Below, one piece after another: positions 1 to 9,687 of a DNA stretch of 64,000 nt. The notes beneath the pieces were generated by a model that saw nothing but the letters and a program-made list of their open reading frames with translations, ran no database searches and had not been told where the DNA came from. Source of the stretch: Thalassocella blandensis (GTDB taxonomy: Bacteria; Pseudomonadota; Gammaproteobacteria; Pseudomonadales; Cellvibrionaceae). A program made the translations under genes and the position numbers. The stretch lies in NCBI GenBank assembly GCA_902141825.1, contig CABFPG010000008.1, positions 124,001 to 188,000 of the forward strand. The letters run 5' to 3'. Positions within the stretch are counted from its first letter, which is position 1; each line of letters begins with the position of its first letter.

Positions 1-834
1 TTCAACCGCAGTATAAATACTCCAGCCCTTAGGGTGCCAAAAAATCATTCCAGGAGCTTCTTCCTGGATATGGAAGTAATCATATTTTTTCCCCAGCTTC
101 CGGTGGTCACGCTTAACCGCTTCCTCCAAAAACTGCAGGTGCTTCTTCAATTGCTTTTTGTCCGGCCACGCCGTACCGTAAATTCTCTGCAACATTTTGT
201 TGTCCGAGTCACCACGCCAATAAGCGCCTGATACTCGCATCAACTTAAAATGCTCACAAAAGCGCATGTTCGGTACGTGCGGACCACGGCACATATCGAC
301 ATACTCTTCATGATAGTAGAGGCCTGGCTGGTCATCCTTGGATATATCCTGATCCAGAATTTCGATTTTATAAGGCTCATCTCGCTCGACGAACACATCT
401 CGCGCTTCCTGCCAGCTGACTTTCTTTTTCACAACATCGTAGTGAGTTGCTGCCAATTGCTTCATTCTAGCTTCGAGTTTTTCAATATCTTCGTCTGTGA
501 GCATATGCTCCATATCGATATCGTAGTAGAAGCCGTTTTCAATGGTAGGCCCAATGGCCATTTTTGCATCCGGCCACAATTGTTTAACTGCGTGCCCAAT
601 CAGGTGAGCGCATGAATGCCGGATTATTTCCAGACCGTCTTCATCTTTCGCCGTAAATATTGTTAATTCTGCGTCAGCACTGATGATGTCAAAAGCATCA
701 ACACGCTCACCATTCACACGACCTCCAATGGTCGCCTTAGCCAGGCCAGGTCCAATATCCTGAGCCACCTGCAATACCGTTACAGGTGTGTCAAATTCGC
801 GCTTAGAGCCATCGGGTAAAGTGATTACAGGCAT
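1..834 (-). CDS. thrS: Threonine--tRNA ligase, N-terminal 278 residues (cut by window edge)
   Basis: Charges tRNA-Thr with threonine in the cytoplasm. Translating the minus strand from an ATG at 832-834 gives an uninterrupted frame to base 1, so the 3' part of the gene lies outside the window. The N-terminus ([14 protein letters not shown]) is the TGS domain, about residues 1-62. It is followed by the editing domain, with the metal-binding HSCAHLIGH motif near residue 73 and the later CRGPHVP motif near residue 183. The frame runs into the start of the catalytic core ([10 protein letters not shown], near residue 265). An AAGGA Shine-Dalgarno lies about six bases before the ATG. Motif order matches bacterial ThrS exactly. 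infC and rplT, the usual downstream neighbours, would lie outside the window. Confidence 0.97.
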   Translation of the reverse strand, partial: MPVITLPDGSKREFDTPVTVLQVAQDIGPGLAKATIGGRVNGERVDAFDIISADAELTIFTAKDEDGLEIIRHSCAHLIGHAVKQLWPDAKMAIGPTIENGFYYDIDMEHMLTDEDIEKLEARMKQLAATHYDVVKKKVSWQEARDVFVERDEPYKIEILDQDISKDDQPGLYYHEEYVDMCRGPHVPNMRFCEHFKLMRVSGAYWRGDSDNKMLQRIYGTAWPDKKQLKKHLQFLEEAVKRDHRKLGKKYDYFHIQEEAPGMIFWHPKGWSIYTAVE

Positions 835-1329
835 GATCTATCCTTCTTCAGTGGTGACCCGTACCAAAGGCCACTTGATCGTCAATAAAAATGATGCGCT
901 TGAACTCCCATGCATTTGCCAAGAACGGCTATCGCAGGATTTTTCAGGCACTTTAAAATCGGGCGCGCATAGTACCATTGCCAGCGTAAAACATCTATTC
1001 AATGCAACGTCGTGGTCACTTTATCCCCCTCAACGCGAAAGCCCATTATTTTCAAGGCTTTGCAACTATTGACAGCGCCGACAAATCACCTAAGATGCCC
1101 TGCTGATATCCAGGCATTCAGCTTACATAACACAGGATTTTGGTTAATAACGGGTATTTATTTGAGAATTTATCTCCAGACGACGCAAATTCACCCTATA
1201 TTCTATGGACTGAGAAAGCTGGAACCCTTGGAATATCCGAACTCTTGAGAACAAACGCCCTGACCCATTTTTCAGCTAAAGCCCGCCGGATAATACAACT
1301 AACATTGATGAAATAACTTTTGGTCACCT
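835..1329. other. Divergent intergenic region between thrS and the SLBB gene
   Basis: About 495 bases without a convincing gene. Short frames here lack recognisable sequence and ribosome binding sites. The region must hold the thrS promoter on the minus strand and the promoter of the plus-strand SLBB gene (listed separately). I see no obvious repeats in it. Confidence 0.6.
1069..1096 (+). promoter_or_regulatory. Sigma-70-type promoter upstream of the SLBB gene
   Basis: TTGACA at 1069-1074 and TAAGAT at 1091-1096 are separated by 16 bases. The -35 is a perfect consensus and the -10 has one mismatch. It points toward the SLBB gene at 1330, which would leave a leader of about 230 nucleotides. 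Predicted from sequence only. Confidence 0.55.
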
Positions 1330-3810
1330 ATGTTTCGCACACTTGTACTTTTTTTAACATTTTGCCTGTCCTCATCACTTGCGCTAGCACAAGCACCCAC
1401 CCAACAGCAGATTGAGCAATTTAAAAGACTCTCTCCAGAGCAGCAAAGAGCACTCGCAGAATCAATGGGTATCGACATTTCACAGTATGTTGGCACTGGC
1501 GGCTCAGCAACCACAAGCAGCATGCCCAGCGAGCCAGTCAGCGGAAGACGTCAAAGTACGACGCTCACGAGCGACAACGGCGATGAAATTGAAAAAATAA
1601 CTGCAGAAGGAACGGACTTGCCATCTCTGAGAGAGGACAATGAAGAGGAAGATACGGGTGACGAACCTCTCAAACTCTTCGGCTATGATATTTTCCAGTA
1701 CGGTGCAGAATCATTCACTCCAGCAACCGACATCCCCATTCCTGCAGACTACATTCTCGGGCCTGGTGACACCATCGTCGTACAACTCTACGGCAAAGAA
1801 AACACCACCCACACCCTCACCTTAAATCGCGAAGGCAACGTAAACTTCCCCAACATTGGCCCGGTTAGTTTGTCAGGTCTGTCTTTCGACTACATGAAAA
1901 ACAAAATCGACGAAATAGTCCGCGAGCAGATGATCGGAGTTAAAAGCTCTGTCACGATGGGAAGCTTACGCACCATTCGCATTTTCGTACTGGGTGAAGC
2001 CCAGATTCCAGGCTCCTACGTGGTGGGTTCACTCTCCACCATGACAAACGCCATTTTTGCCAGCGGCGGCATAACAAAAATAGGCTCACTACGAAACGTT
2101 CAACTTAAGCGCGCCGGCAAAGTTATTACCACGCTGGATTTATATGAACTCCTGTTAAACGGCGATACCAGCAAAGACTCCCGATTACTTCCCGGCGATG
2201 TTATTTTTATTCCACCAATCGGAAAAACCGTTGGCCTGGCCGGCCCCGTAAAAAGACCGGCAATCTACGAACTGAAACACGAAAAAACGGTTGAACAAGT
2301 AATTGCGCTCGCCGGCGGTTTACTGCCAACCGCTTACGTACCCGCCTCCAAAATTGAACGCATTACAGATACTGGCGAAAAAACGCTGGTTAATTTGGAT
2401 CTGTCCACCGAAAAAGGCAGAACCTACAAGATTCAAGACGCTGACGTACTGCGCATCTACTCTACCCTGGATACAATGCGGGACATTGTTAAGCTTGAAG
2501 GCCACGTTAAACGCCCTGGAGGATTTGCCTGGCGTGAAAACATTCGCTTCACCGACATCGTTCCCACTGTAGACGACCTCCTCCCAAATCCCGACATCAA
2601 TATCGGCTTGATTTTACGAGAAGCACGCAGCACACGAAAACTCCAAGTGTATTTGTTTTCACCTAAAGATGCCTTCGCCTCACCTAAAGGCGCCTTGGAC
2701 CCGATTTTAAAACCGCGCGACTCCGTCATGATGTTTAACTACGAAGATGACCGCTCTGAATCGCTGGCGGAAATCGTAGAACAAATGAAAACACAGGCGG
2801 ACTTTAACAACCGGGAACAAGTGGTCCACGTCTTCGGCAGCATACGCTTTCCCGGAATATACCCTGCCACAAATGACATCCTTACCGCTCGAGAACTAAT
2901 TTCGCTCGCCGGTGGACTCTCAGAAAGCGCTCTTGGCTCAGGAGCGGAAATAACACGCTACGCCATTGACCAAGATCGCAACCGTGTAGTCATGCACATG
3001 GATGTCGACCTAAACACACAAAATCCGGAAATTCTTCCCGGCGACACGCTGCGGATCAAACAGATACCACTTTGGCAAAAACGGGAATCCGTTGAAATCT
3101 TAGGAGAGGTTTTGTACCCGGGAGTCTACGATATTCTTCAAGGTGAAACCCTTTTGGACGTCATTGGTCGCGCAGGAGGCCTCACCCAGCACGCTTACGC
3201 TGAAGGCGCGATCTTCTCAAGGGAAGAGCTTCGAGCTCTCGAACAAGAGAGACTTGAAAGCCTAAAAGGTAAAATTGAAAGCGACATCGCAGCAGCGAGA
3301 CTTGAACAATCTCAAAACGCAAAAGATATTAACGAAGCAGAAGCCGAAGAGATCCTGAAAAACATCGACCGCTCCGAGGCCCTCGGTCGCATGGTGATAG
3401 ATTTACCTGCAATATTAAACAACCCAAACTCATTTGATTTTGAGCTTGCTGATGGCGACCTCCTGCAGATCCCGCGATTCAAACCGTCGGTGACCGTAGT
3501 AGGCGAAGTGCAGCACCCAACCTCTCACTTCTTTAACAAGCAATATTCACTCAAAGATTATCTGGAAATGTCCGGCGGCACAAAGCAGAACGCGGACAAA
3601 AAACGGATTTACGTGGTCAAGGCCAATGGACGCGTGTACACGCCTCAGCGCTCCGTCTGGTTTAAATCACGCTCTAAACGACTTGAGCCTGGCGATACGA
3701 TTATTGTTCCGATAGACACCGATCGCGTTGACAAGCTCACCATGTGGGGCAGCGTGACAACCATCATGTATCAAGCGGCATTGGGTGTCGCGGCGATTGG
3801 CTCACTTTAA
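1330..3810 (+). CDS. Large SLBB-domain polysaccharide export protein (Wza-like)
   Basis: Probable outer-membrane/periplasmic export channel component for a capsular or exopolysaccharide. Residues 1-20 form a signal peptide ending in LALAQA. A low-complexity acidic linker follows. The polysaccharide-export (Poly_export) domain starts near residue 137 (DYILGPGDTIVVQLYG), and several SLBB-type beta-grasp units follow, each with the typical VxGxVxxPGxY pattern (for example VLGEAQIPGSY, VFGSIRFPGIY, ILGEVLYPGVY, VVGEVQHPTSH). A charged, probably helical insert lies near residues 632-690. The C-terminus ends in a hydrophobic stretch that could be membrane-embedded, as in Wza. At 826 residues it is about twice the length of classical Wza. 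No lipobox is visible. No Wzc, Wzb or glycosyltransferase genes flank it, so its polysaccharide is unknown. No strong Shine-Dalgarno precedes the ATG. Confidence 0.85.
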   Translation: MFRTLVLFLTFCLSSSLALAQAPTQQQIEQFKRLSPEQQRALAESMGIDISQYVGTGGSATTSSMPSEPVSGRRQSTTLTSDNGDEIEKITAEGTDLPSLREDNEEEDTGDEPLKLFGYDIFQYGAESFTPATDIPIPADYILGPGDTIVVQLYGKENTTHTLTLNREGNVNFPNIGPVSLSGLSFDYMKNKIDEIVREQMIGVKSSVTMGSLRTIRIFVLGEAQIPGSYVVGSLSTMTNAIFASGGITKIGSLRNVQLKRAGKVITTLDLYELLLNGDTSKDSRLLPGDVIFIPPIGKTVGLAGPVKRPAIYELKHEKTVEQVIALAGGLLPTAYVPASKIERITDTGEKTLVNLDLSTEKGRTYKIQDADVLRIYSTLDTMRDIVKLEGHVKRPGGFAWRENIRFTDIVPTVDDLLPNPDINIGLILREARSTRKLQVYLFSPKDAFASPKGALDPILKPRDSVMMFNYEDDRSESLAEIVEQMKTQADFNNREQVVHVFGSIRFPGIYPATNDILTARELISLAGGLSESALGSGAEITRYAIDQDRNRVVMHMDVDLNTQNPEILPGDTLRIKQIPLWQKRESVEILGEVLYPGVYDILQGETLLDVIGRAGGLTQHAYAEGAIFSREELRALEQERLESLKGKIESDIAAARLEQSQNAKDINEAEAEEILKNIDRSEALGRMVIDLPAILNNPNSFDFELADGDLLQIPRFKPSVTVVGEVQHPTSHFFNKQYSLKDYLEMSGGTKQNADKKRIYVVKANGRVYTPQRSVWFKSRSKRLEPGDTIIVPIDTDRVDKLTMWGSVTTIMYQAALGVAAIGSL

Positions 3811-3859
3811 ACGATAATAATCTTTTAATAGAAAGAGGCGCTTTTTTGTAATTTTTAAC

Positions 3860-3888
3860 TTGCCGCTCAGGCAACATCTCATTACAAT
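3860..3888 (+). promoter_or_regulatory. Promoter of tRNA-Val
   Basis: TTGCCG at 3860-3865 and TACAAT at 3883-3888 are 17 bases apart. They stand about 20 bases before the tRNA-Val gene. The bases after the -10 (ACGCGCCC) are GC-rich, the kind of discriminator found at stringently controlled stable-RNA promoters. Confidence 0.65.
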
Positions 3889-3909
3889 ACGCGCCCTCTG
3901 ATGGACGAC

Positions 3910-3986
<77 letters not shown>

Positions 3987-4071
3987 TTGTGAGTTTGATT
4001 GTTTTTTTGCATGCAAATGCGAGCACAAAAATAACGAACAAAAACAATGGCTTATCCTCAGAATTTAGAGG

Positions 4072-4098
4072 TTGACAGAGCGCAAAACGATGTATACC
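4072..4098 (+). promoter_or_regulatory. Promoter of tRNA-Asn
   Basis: A perfect TTGACA at 4072-4077 is followed after 15 bases by TATACC at 4093-4098 (or after 17 bases by TACCAT). GC-rich sequence (ACGCGCTC) comes next, resembling the tRNA-Val promoter discriminator. It lies between the two tRNA genes and would leave a leader of about 100 bases. Confidence 0.5.
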
Positions 4099-4206
4099 AT
4101 ACGCGCTCTTTCGAGGTAAGGCCCAAGTCAATCGACTTCATTTAAGCCCATCTCGAAATACCGAATTGAGTAGATCTTCAACTCCTGAATATCTCTCATA
4201 AACCGT

Positions 4207-4282
4207 TCCGCCTTAGCTCAGTTGGTAGAGCAAATGACTGTTAATCATTGGGTCGCTGGTTCGAGCCCAGCAGGCGGAGCCA
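4207..4282 (+). tRNA. tRNA-Asn (anticodon GTT)
   Basis: A complete 76-base cloverleaf. The acceptor TCCGCCT pairs with AGGCGGA, the discriminator is G, and CCA is encoded. The anticodon stem AATGA/TCATT encloses CTGTTAA, giving anticodon GTT. The T-loop is GGTTCGAGCCC. It reads asparagine codons. Confidence 0.96.
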
Positions 4283-4320
4283 TATTAAAGCCTTAAAAGC
4301 CCTCGCTTTTAAGCAACAAA

Positions 4321-4347
4321 AAAAGTCAGCGATTGCTGGCTTTTTTT
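4321..4347 (+). terminator. Rho-independent terminator after tRNA-Asn
   Basis: AGTCAGC and GCTGGCT form a seven-pair stem with one G-T pair and loop GATT, followed by seven T residues. It lies about 40 bases after the tRNA-Asn 3' end. Confidence 0.7.
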
Positions 4348-4444
4348 ATGCCCGTCAAATCACCCTCTCCCTGCCCTCAATAAAATTAACCGCCGCCCGC
4401 ACAGCACAACCACCAAATCATTACCATCTCTACGAACCACACAC

Positions 4445-4476
4445 AAAAAAGCCTCGCCCAGTTGGGCGAGGCTTTT
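4445..4476 (-). terminator. Bidirectional terminator downstream of the GH3 gene
   Basis: A perfect inverted repeat (GCCTCGCCCA / TGGGCGAGGC) is flanked by A-runs on the left and T-runs on the right. It can therefore act on both strands. On the minus strand it stands about 105 bases past the GH3 stop codon. Confidence 0.8.
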
Positions 4477-4579
4477 GTTATAGCTCTAGGTGTTAGCTCA
4501 AGGATGGATTGCTTGCGTCCTCCTTAAGATTTAAAAGATGGAAGCGAAATCGGTCGATTCCACCCCCTTCTAACTCACA

Positions 4580-7204
4580 CTACTGACAACTAATATCTGC
4601 ATCCTTCGCCGCATTTGGCACATACTCAATATTAGCGAAAGACAATGACAACTCTCCGTTTGTCATCAACACCCAAGGGGAGCTAACCTCGACGAAATTT
4701 GTCCCTTCTTTCTCAAAACAAGCCAAGTCTACCGTTAGCGACTTCCACTCTCCCAGCACATCTTTCATCAACCGTTCTTTGATATCCAGCTTTCCAGAAC
4801 ATGGGAAGCCACAATCCACCTTCAGCTCGACCCAGGAAGTAGGATAGGCGTCCAGACGATAATCAAAGCGCATGGCAGCCTTTTGCTTTAAGAAATCAGA
4901 GTAATTCACCTGCGTTCCACCCAGCGGTGCGATATACACTACCGCCATATCCTTACCCGAGAATATCGCCTGTCGAGCATCTTCCTGAACCTTCCAGTTT
5001 ATCGCCTTCAGCACCAGATTGTCCGACCCCTTGGTGGTCATAATGCTCTGATTAACAACCACATCCCATGCAGAAGGATCGCCGAGATATAGCACTAGAT
5101 CATTTCTAGGCCGACTTTTGAAAATATCAAAAACCTTATCTGCAGCATGCATCGCCCCTTCTTCTGCCTCCTCGGAGAGTTCGCCAGTCAGCTTATCTAC
5201 ATCTTTGTAGGTCAGCCCAAAACCATAGGGGAACAGTGGGTCATATTCTTCGTCATTGCGGTTCAATACCATCTGCGTGTCATACTTTGGCCACGAAAAC
5301 GAAAGGCGGCCTTTAAAATCAAAGTTAACACCTCCATCGTCCTTCTTAAACAGCACATCGGCTACCCCTTGCCCTTCAGACCCAGGCAACCAGGCAACAA
5401 CGAATGCGTCCGAAGCATTCAGCTCTTTATTTACCCAAAGCGGTCTCCCCGTCAAGAACACAGACACAACAGGAATGCCATCCGCCTTCAGTTTCTGCAG
5501 TATCGCCAAATCTGCCTTGCTTCCTCTCTGATATTGCAAATTAGATATATCCCCTTCACCTTCCGCGTAAGGGTTCTCACCATAGACGACAATCGCCACA
5601 TCTGGTTTTTTGCTATAAGCTCCACCCACACTCAATTCAGCAGCACCGCCAGCATCTTGCACCAACTTTTGAATTCCGCGATAAATAGAGGTGCCCCCTG
5701 GAAAATCCTCATTGACCGTGCCCGTACCCTGCCAGGTTACCGACCAACCGCCAGCCGCCTTGCCGATACTATCTGCACCGTCACCCGCCACCAAAACATT
5801 AAGCTTGCGATCCAATGGTAACAGGCCCTTTTTGTTCTTCAACAACACCAGAGACTCACGCACAGCCTGTCGAGCAACTTCGCGGTGCTTTGCCGCACCC
5901 ACCAACTCCGCCCGACCTGACAGCTTCCGCTCAGAAGGCTTCTTACCATCAAATAAACCGGCCCGCATTTTAACCCGGAGAATTCTACGCACAGCGTCGT
6001 CAATCCGCGCCATTGGAATTTCACCGCTGTTTACCTGTCGAACAGTATTCTCGTAGAGTTCACGCCACTCGTTTGGCACCATGATAATATCCACCCCCGC
6101 TAGAATAGCCTGAGGGCAAGACTCCTTAGAACAACCTTTAATTTGCGCATGCCCGTCCCAATCACCAACGACCAGCCCATCAAACCCCAACTGCCCCTTG
6201 AGAACATCCGTCAGCAGGGATTTGTTGCCATGCATTTTTTTACCGTGCCAACTATTGAAAGAAGCCATCACCGTGTGGACACCCGCCTCTATTGACGAAA
6301 AATAGCCGGGTGCATGGATATCGCGTAACTCTTCCTCGGAAGACAGGTTGTTCCCCTGGTCATCACCTTCATGTGTTCCGCCATCCCCCAAAAAGTGTTT
6401 GGCAGTGGCAATAGCACCCTCTCCCGCAAGAATATTATTACCAGCAGCACCCTGCAGACCATTCACCATGGCCGACGCATATCCGCGAACAATCTCAGGA
6501 TCTTCGGAGTAACCCTCATAAGTGCGGCCCCAGCGATCATCCCTCACAACCGCCACGGTAGGGGCAAAAATCCATTCAATTCCCGTTGCTCGGACTTCAG
6601 CAGCAGTAATGGCTCCAATCTGTTTAATCAATTCGGGGTTTCGTGTCGCCCCCAGACCAATGTTATGCGGAAAAATAGTCGCCCCAATAACATTGTTATG
6701 CCCATGAACTGCATCAGTGCCCCACATGGTCGGAATTGTCTGCCCGTCGACGGAATCGTCAATGGACGCCTCGTAATAGGCATCCGCCATCGCCAGCCAA
6801 TCATCAACAGATGCGTGCTTGTCATTGTTCGGGAACGCGCCGCCACCATTCAGGTATGAACCAAAGCCATACTTTCGCATATCCTCATAACTTACCGCGC
6901 GAATTTCTGGCTGAATCATTTGTGCAATCTTTTGCTCTACAGTCATTCCTGCAATCAAATCACTGATTTTTTTCTCTTGTTCAGAATTTTGCTTAAATGG
7001 GCTTGTTAACTTGGGCCACTTTGCTGGGTGTGCTGTGTGTATTTGAGAATCAGGACCAAGTGCAGATTGCGACTGATTGGACGCAAGTTGATTTTCGATC
7101 GCGCTATTTTCCGGTTCTGATGTCTTTTTGCTACAGCCCGCGATGCTCACCAAGCCCGTACTGACAACAAAAACCAAACAGCTTAGTTTAAAAATTTTCT
7201 GCAT
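4580..7204 (-). CDS. Lipoprotein glycoside hydrolase family 3 (exo-beta-glucosidase type)
   Basis: Predicted to release glucose from beta-linked gluco-oligosaccharides at the cell envelope. The N-terminus (MQKIFKLSCLVFVVSTG...SIAGC) is a lipoprotein signal with lipobox IAGC, so the protein should be membrane-anchored. A short polar linker is followed by the GH3 N-terminal barrel (about residues 85-430). This includes the KHFLGDGGTHEGDDQGN motif and VVGDWDGH, whose first Asp is in the place of the family nucleophile. The second GH3 domain (about 465-690) contains GENPYAEGEGD. The last 170 residues form a beta-rich, galactose-binding-like domain, as in ExoP/CelD-type enzymes. Length (874 aa) fits that subgroup. 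Substrate linkage (beta-1,4 or beta-1,3) cannot be decided from sequence. The gene is monocistronic, with its own promoter and terminator. Confidence 0.9.
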   Translation of the reverse strand: MQKIFKLSCLVFVVSTGLVSIAGCSKKTSEPENSAIENQLASNQSQSALGPDSQIHTAHPAKWPKLTSPFKQNSEQEKKISDLIAGMTVEQKIAQMIQPEIRAVSYEDMRKYGFGSYLNGGGAFPNNDKHASVDDWLAMADAYYEASIDDSVDGQTIPTMWGTDAVHGHNNVIGATIFPHNIGLGATRNPELIKQIGAITAAEVRATGIEWIFAPTVAVVRDDRWGRTYEGYSEDPEIVRGYASAMVNGLQGAAGNNILAGEGAIATAKHFLGDGGTHEGDDQGNNLSSEEELRDIHAPGYFSSIEAGVHTVMASFNSWHGKKMHGNKSLLTDVLKGQLGFDGLVVGDWDGHAQIKGCSKESCPQAILAGVDIIMVPNEWRELYENTVRQVNSGEIPMARIDDAVRRILRVKMRAGLFDGKKPSERKLSGRAELVGAAKHREVARQAVRESLVLLKNKKGLLPLDRKLNVLVAGDGADSIGKAAGGWSVTWQGTGTVNEDFPGGTSIYRGIQKLVQDAGGAAELSVGGAYSKKPDVAIVVYGENPYAEGEGDISNLQYQRGSKADLAILQKLKADGIPVVSVFLTGRPLWVNKELNASDAFVVAWLPGSEGQGVADVLFKKDDGGVNFDFKGRLSFSWPKYDTQMVLNRNDEEYDPLFPYGFGLTYKDVDKLTGELSEEAEEGAMHAADKVFDIFKSRPRNDLVLYLGDPSAWDVVVNQSIMTTKGSDNLVLKAINWKVQEDARQAIFSGKDMAVVYIAPLGGTQVNYSDFLKQKAAMRFDYRLDAYPTSWVELKVDCGFPCSGKLDIKERLMKDVLGEWKSLTVDLACFEKEGTNFVEVSSPWVLMTNGELSLSFANIEYVPNAAKDADISCQ

Positions 7205-7611
7205 TTACCTACCCATCATGTATGCTGAATTGCGTTAATTTTTTGTATTAAACAAAAATATGGAATGCCTGAGCGCCTGTAATTAAAAACCTACACGCAA
7301 CACAACGCTAAAAATAAAAAGGGAATCAAAAAGATATAATCAAGCTTAGGAAACTTTTTGCAACGAGAAAAGAAATAACATTCACGAAAAGCATTAAAAA
7401 TACGAAATCGCTCGATATCAGTGGATTTTTAAGCGTTTAACCCATAGTTGCGAGCGATTATACTTTGGCAACAAGTAAACACAAGATTCACCCTACCGAT
7501 TTATCGAATTTAAACTGCATTTAAATGCTCAACCCGCTGAGTAAAACCACTCAAAGTCAAGGGATTTAAATGCAACACCACATCAAAAAAATGTGCAAAA
7601 TTTACAAACTC
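7205..7611. other. Intergenic region with palindromes between GH3 and the histidine kinase
   Basis: About 400 bases upstream of the GH3 gene. It holds a predicted promoter (listed separately), a perfect 12-base palindrome GCATTTAAATGC at 7517-7528 and a near copy (GGATTTAAATGC) at 7562-7573. Between them are two short hairpins that share one strand: CTCA(7528-7531)/TGAG(7538-7541) and TGAGT(7538-7542)/ACTCA(7549-7553). No coding region is visible. Confidence 0.6.
7457..7484 (-). promoter_or_regulatory. Predicted promoter of the GH3 gene
   Basis: On the minus strand, TTGTGT (7484-7479) and TATAAT (7462-7457) are 16 bases apart. The promoter points to the GH3 gene and leaves a leader of about 245 nucleotides. 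The palindrome pair at 7517-7573 lies directly upstream, where an activator or repressor could act. Confidence 0.5.
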
Positions 7612-9687
7612 TTATTCCAAAATCTCGTTACATGTCGCGATCAACTGCGCAAGATTTAAAGGTTTTGTTAGATAGCGATCAAAGCCCGCATCCAACCCTT
7701 TTTGCACATCATGAGCCAAAACGTTGGCTGACAAAGCAATAACCGGTATTGATTGCGTTTCCGCATCCTGCTTCAACACCGATACCATTTCATTGCCACT
7801 GACGCCCGGGAGATTCACGTCCAAAATTATAAGATCTGGCTTACTCGACCTCGCCACAAACAAACCCTGAACAGCCAACCCAACCACGGTCAACTCTAAA
7901 ATAGGATAGCGCGATAACACCTGCTTCATCAGCTTTTGATTAGAAGGGTTATCCTCTACGTAAAGAATTTTTTTCGGAGAGCGCACCAGTAATTCTGGAA
8001 TTTCAGTCTCATCATCGATACTAGTATCCAGCGCTTGCGCGACGCTGCTGAGTTCGCTTTTTTCTATGGACACAATAGGAAATTCAATCCAAAACTCACT
8101 TCCAACTTTTTCCTCACTGGAAAACCCAATGGCCCCTCCCATTTGCTCCACCAGCTGCTTGGTAATTACCAAACCGACGCCGCTGCCCTCAATACCACTA
8201 GTTTCAGCCCCCAAGCGATTAAACGGCTGAAACAATTGGTTTTGCATTTGCTCGGCAATTCCCAAACCATTGTCTTTCACCAAGATACGCAACTTGCCAA
8301 CATCCGACAAAGCTAACTCAATATTAATAGCCCCACCCACGCGATTATATTTAATCGCGTTTCCTAACAAATTCAATAACACCTGCTTTAAGCGAACAGC
8401 ATCCGCGCTAATAACATGCGAATCAAAGCCATGGAAATTAATGTTCAGCAATAAATTCCGTTTTTCAATTTGCGCCTTCAGTAAAGTGCCGCATTCATTT
8501 ATGACACGAGACGGGAGCACGCCCTCCATGTTGAACTTCATATGCCCGGCTTCAATTTTTGCCAAATCCAAAACGTCGCCCACCAACTCCAACAAATGTT
8601 TGCCGGCCACTTTAATTTCCTGGATATTTTCTCGCTGCTCGTTAGTTAAATTTGTATCCAAATCAAAAAGCTGCGCAAACCCGAGAATGGCATTGAGCGG
8701 TGTTCTCAACTCATGACTCATACTGGAAAGAAATTCTGATTTCGCCTGGTTTGCTTTTTCTGCTTGAATCTTGGCTTTAACCACGCGCTCTTCAGCACGC
8801 TTTAATTCCGTAATATCCATATTCGTTCCCGACATCCGTGTCGGCCGTCCTTTTTCATCATAAGCCATGTGACCACGGCCTCGAATCCAGCGCCAATCGC
8901 CACTTTTTCCTCGAACTCGATATTCAATGTCGAAAGCACTGCCCTTCGTAATATGATCTGTCAGCATCTTATCGAAACGCTTACCATCCTCCGTATGCAT
9001 CAACTTCCGCCAGGACAATAGGCCACCCTGTAAAATAGGGTCGTCCTGAGAATAACCCGCCAATTCCCAGCAGCGACTGTTAAAGGTGAAACCACTGGCA
9101 TCTGGCGTCCACTCCCAACGGCCTTCCTTGCCGGTTTTTTTCATTGGGATACCACCATCCTCTGCACTCCACTCCCAAATACCATCGTTCGATGCCTGAA
9201 TAATTCGTGCGTGTCGCGCCTCACTTAACCTAAGCGCCTGTTCCGTCTCCTTTAATTCGGTTACATCACACACAACGCCCGAAATATAGCGAGTCCTTCC
9301 TTTTTTATCAGTCACCGCATCCAATCTGGCCTCCACCCACACGTATGTGTTGTTTTTTGCCAGCACACGAATCGTCAGCACCTTTGCTTCTTCGTGCTTT
9401 ACCAAATGTGCGATATCCGCGCTAAATTGCGAACGATCATCGGGGTGAACATATTCTCTAAAATTATCGACCTGTTCCACATGAGCAATATCATCTTCCG
9501 TATATCCCAGATGAAACCAGAAATCCCCTCCCCATGAAGCAACGCCGGCATTAATATCCCAATCCAAAAACCCATATCCTTGCGCACCCCGGAGAATGCG
9601 ATTAAAGCGGTCTATGGTCGCCTGATGGGAGGTTTCGTCATTAATTAAAGACGTGTGCTTCTTTTTACTGATTAACTTATCGAGCAT
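7612..9687 (-). CDS. Soluble hybrid sensor histidine kinase (PAS-PAS-HisKA-HATPase-REC)
   Basis: Cytoplasmic two-component sensor that should autophosphorylate and pass phosphate to its own receiver domain. No membrane segment is visible. Two PAS/PAC units occupy about residues 30-150 and 155-297. The second carries an inserted segment with two WEW tripeptides. HisKA follows with the phospho-acceptor His325 in SMSHELRTP. The ATPase domain has NLLGNAIKYN, DNGLGI and GSGVGLVITKQL, and the C-terminal receiver (about 572-690) has KILYVEDNPSN and the phospho-accepting Asp in LIILDVNLPG. No response regulator or Hpt gene is next to it, so it is an orphan; the output partner is unknown. It lies upstream of the GH3 gene on the same strand but is separated by more than 400 bases, so co-transcription is unlikely. 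Confidence 0.9.
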   Translation of the reverse strand: MLDKLISKKKHTSLINDETSHQATIDRFNRILRGAQGYGFLDWDINAGVASWGGDFWFHLGYTEDDIAHVEQVDNFREYVHPDDRSQFSADIAHLVKHEEAKVLTIRVLAKNNTYVWVEARLDAVTDKKGRTRYISGVVCDVTELKETEQALRLSEARHARIIQASNDGIWEWSAEDGGIPMKKTGKEGRWEWTPDASGFTFNSRCWELAGYSQDDPILQGGLLSWRKLMHTEDGKRFDKMLTDHITKGSAFDIEYRVRGKSGDWRWIRGRGHMAYDEKGRPTRMSGTNMDITELKRAEERVVKAKIQAEKANQAKSEFLSSMSHELRTPLNAILGFAQLFDLDTNLTNEQRENIQEIKVAGKHLLELVGDVLDLAKIEAGHMKFNMEGVLPSRVINECGTLLKAQIEKRNLLLNINFHGFDSHVISADAVRLKQVLLNLLGNAIKYNRVGGAINIELALSDVGKLRILVKDNGLGIAEQMQNQLFQPFNRLGAETSGIEGSGVGLVITKQLVEQMGGAIGFSSEEKVGSEFWIEFPIVSIEKSELSSVAQALDTSIDDETEIPELLVRSPKKILYVEDNPSNQKLMKQVLSRYPILELTVVGLAVQGLFVARSSKPDLIILDVNLPGVSGNEMVSVLKQDAETQSIPVIALSANVLAHDVQKGLDAGFDRYLTKPLNLAQLIATCNEILE

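Noticed and set aside
5147-5821. A 224-codon frame antisense to the GH3 gene, and another at 6371-6859
   Set aside because: Both lie inside a well-supported GH3 gene and have composition typical of shadow frames.
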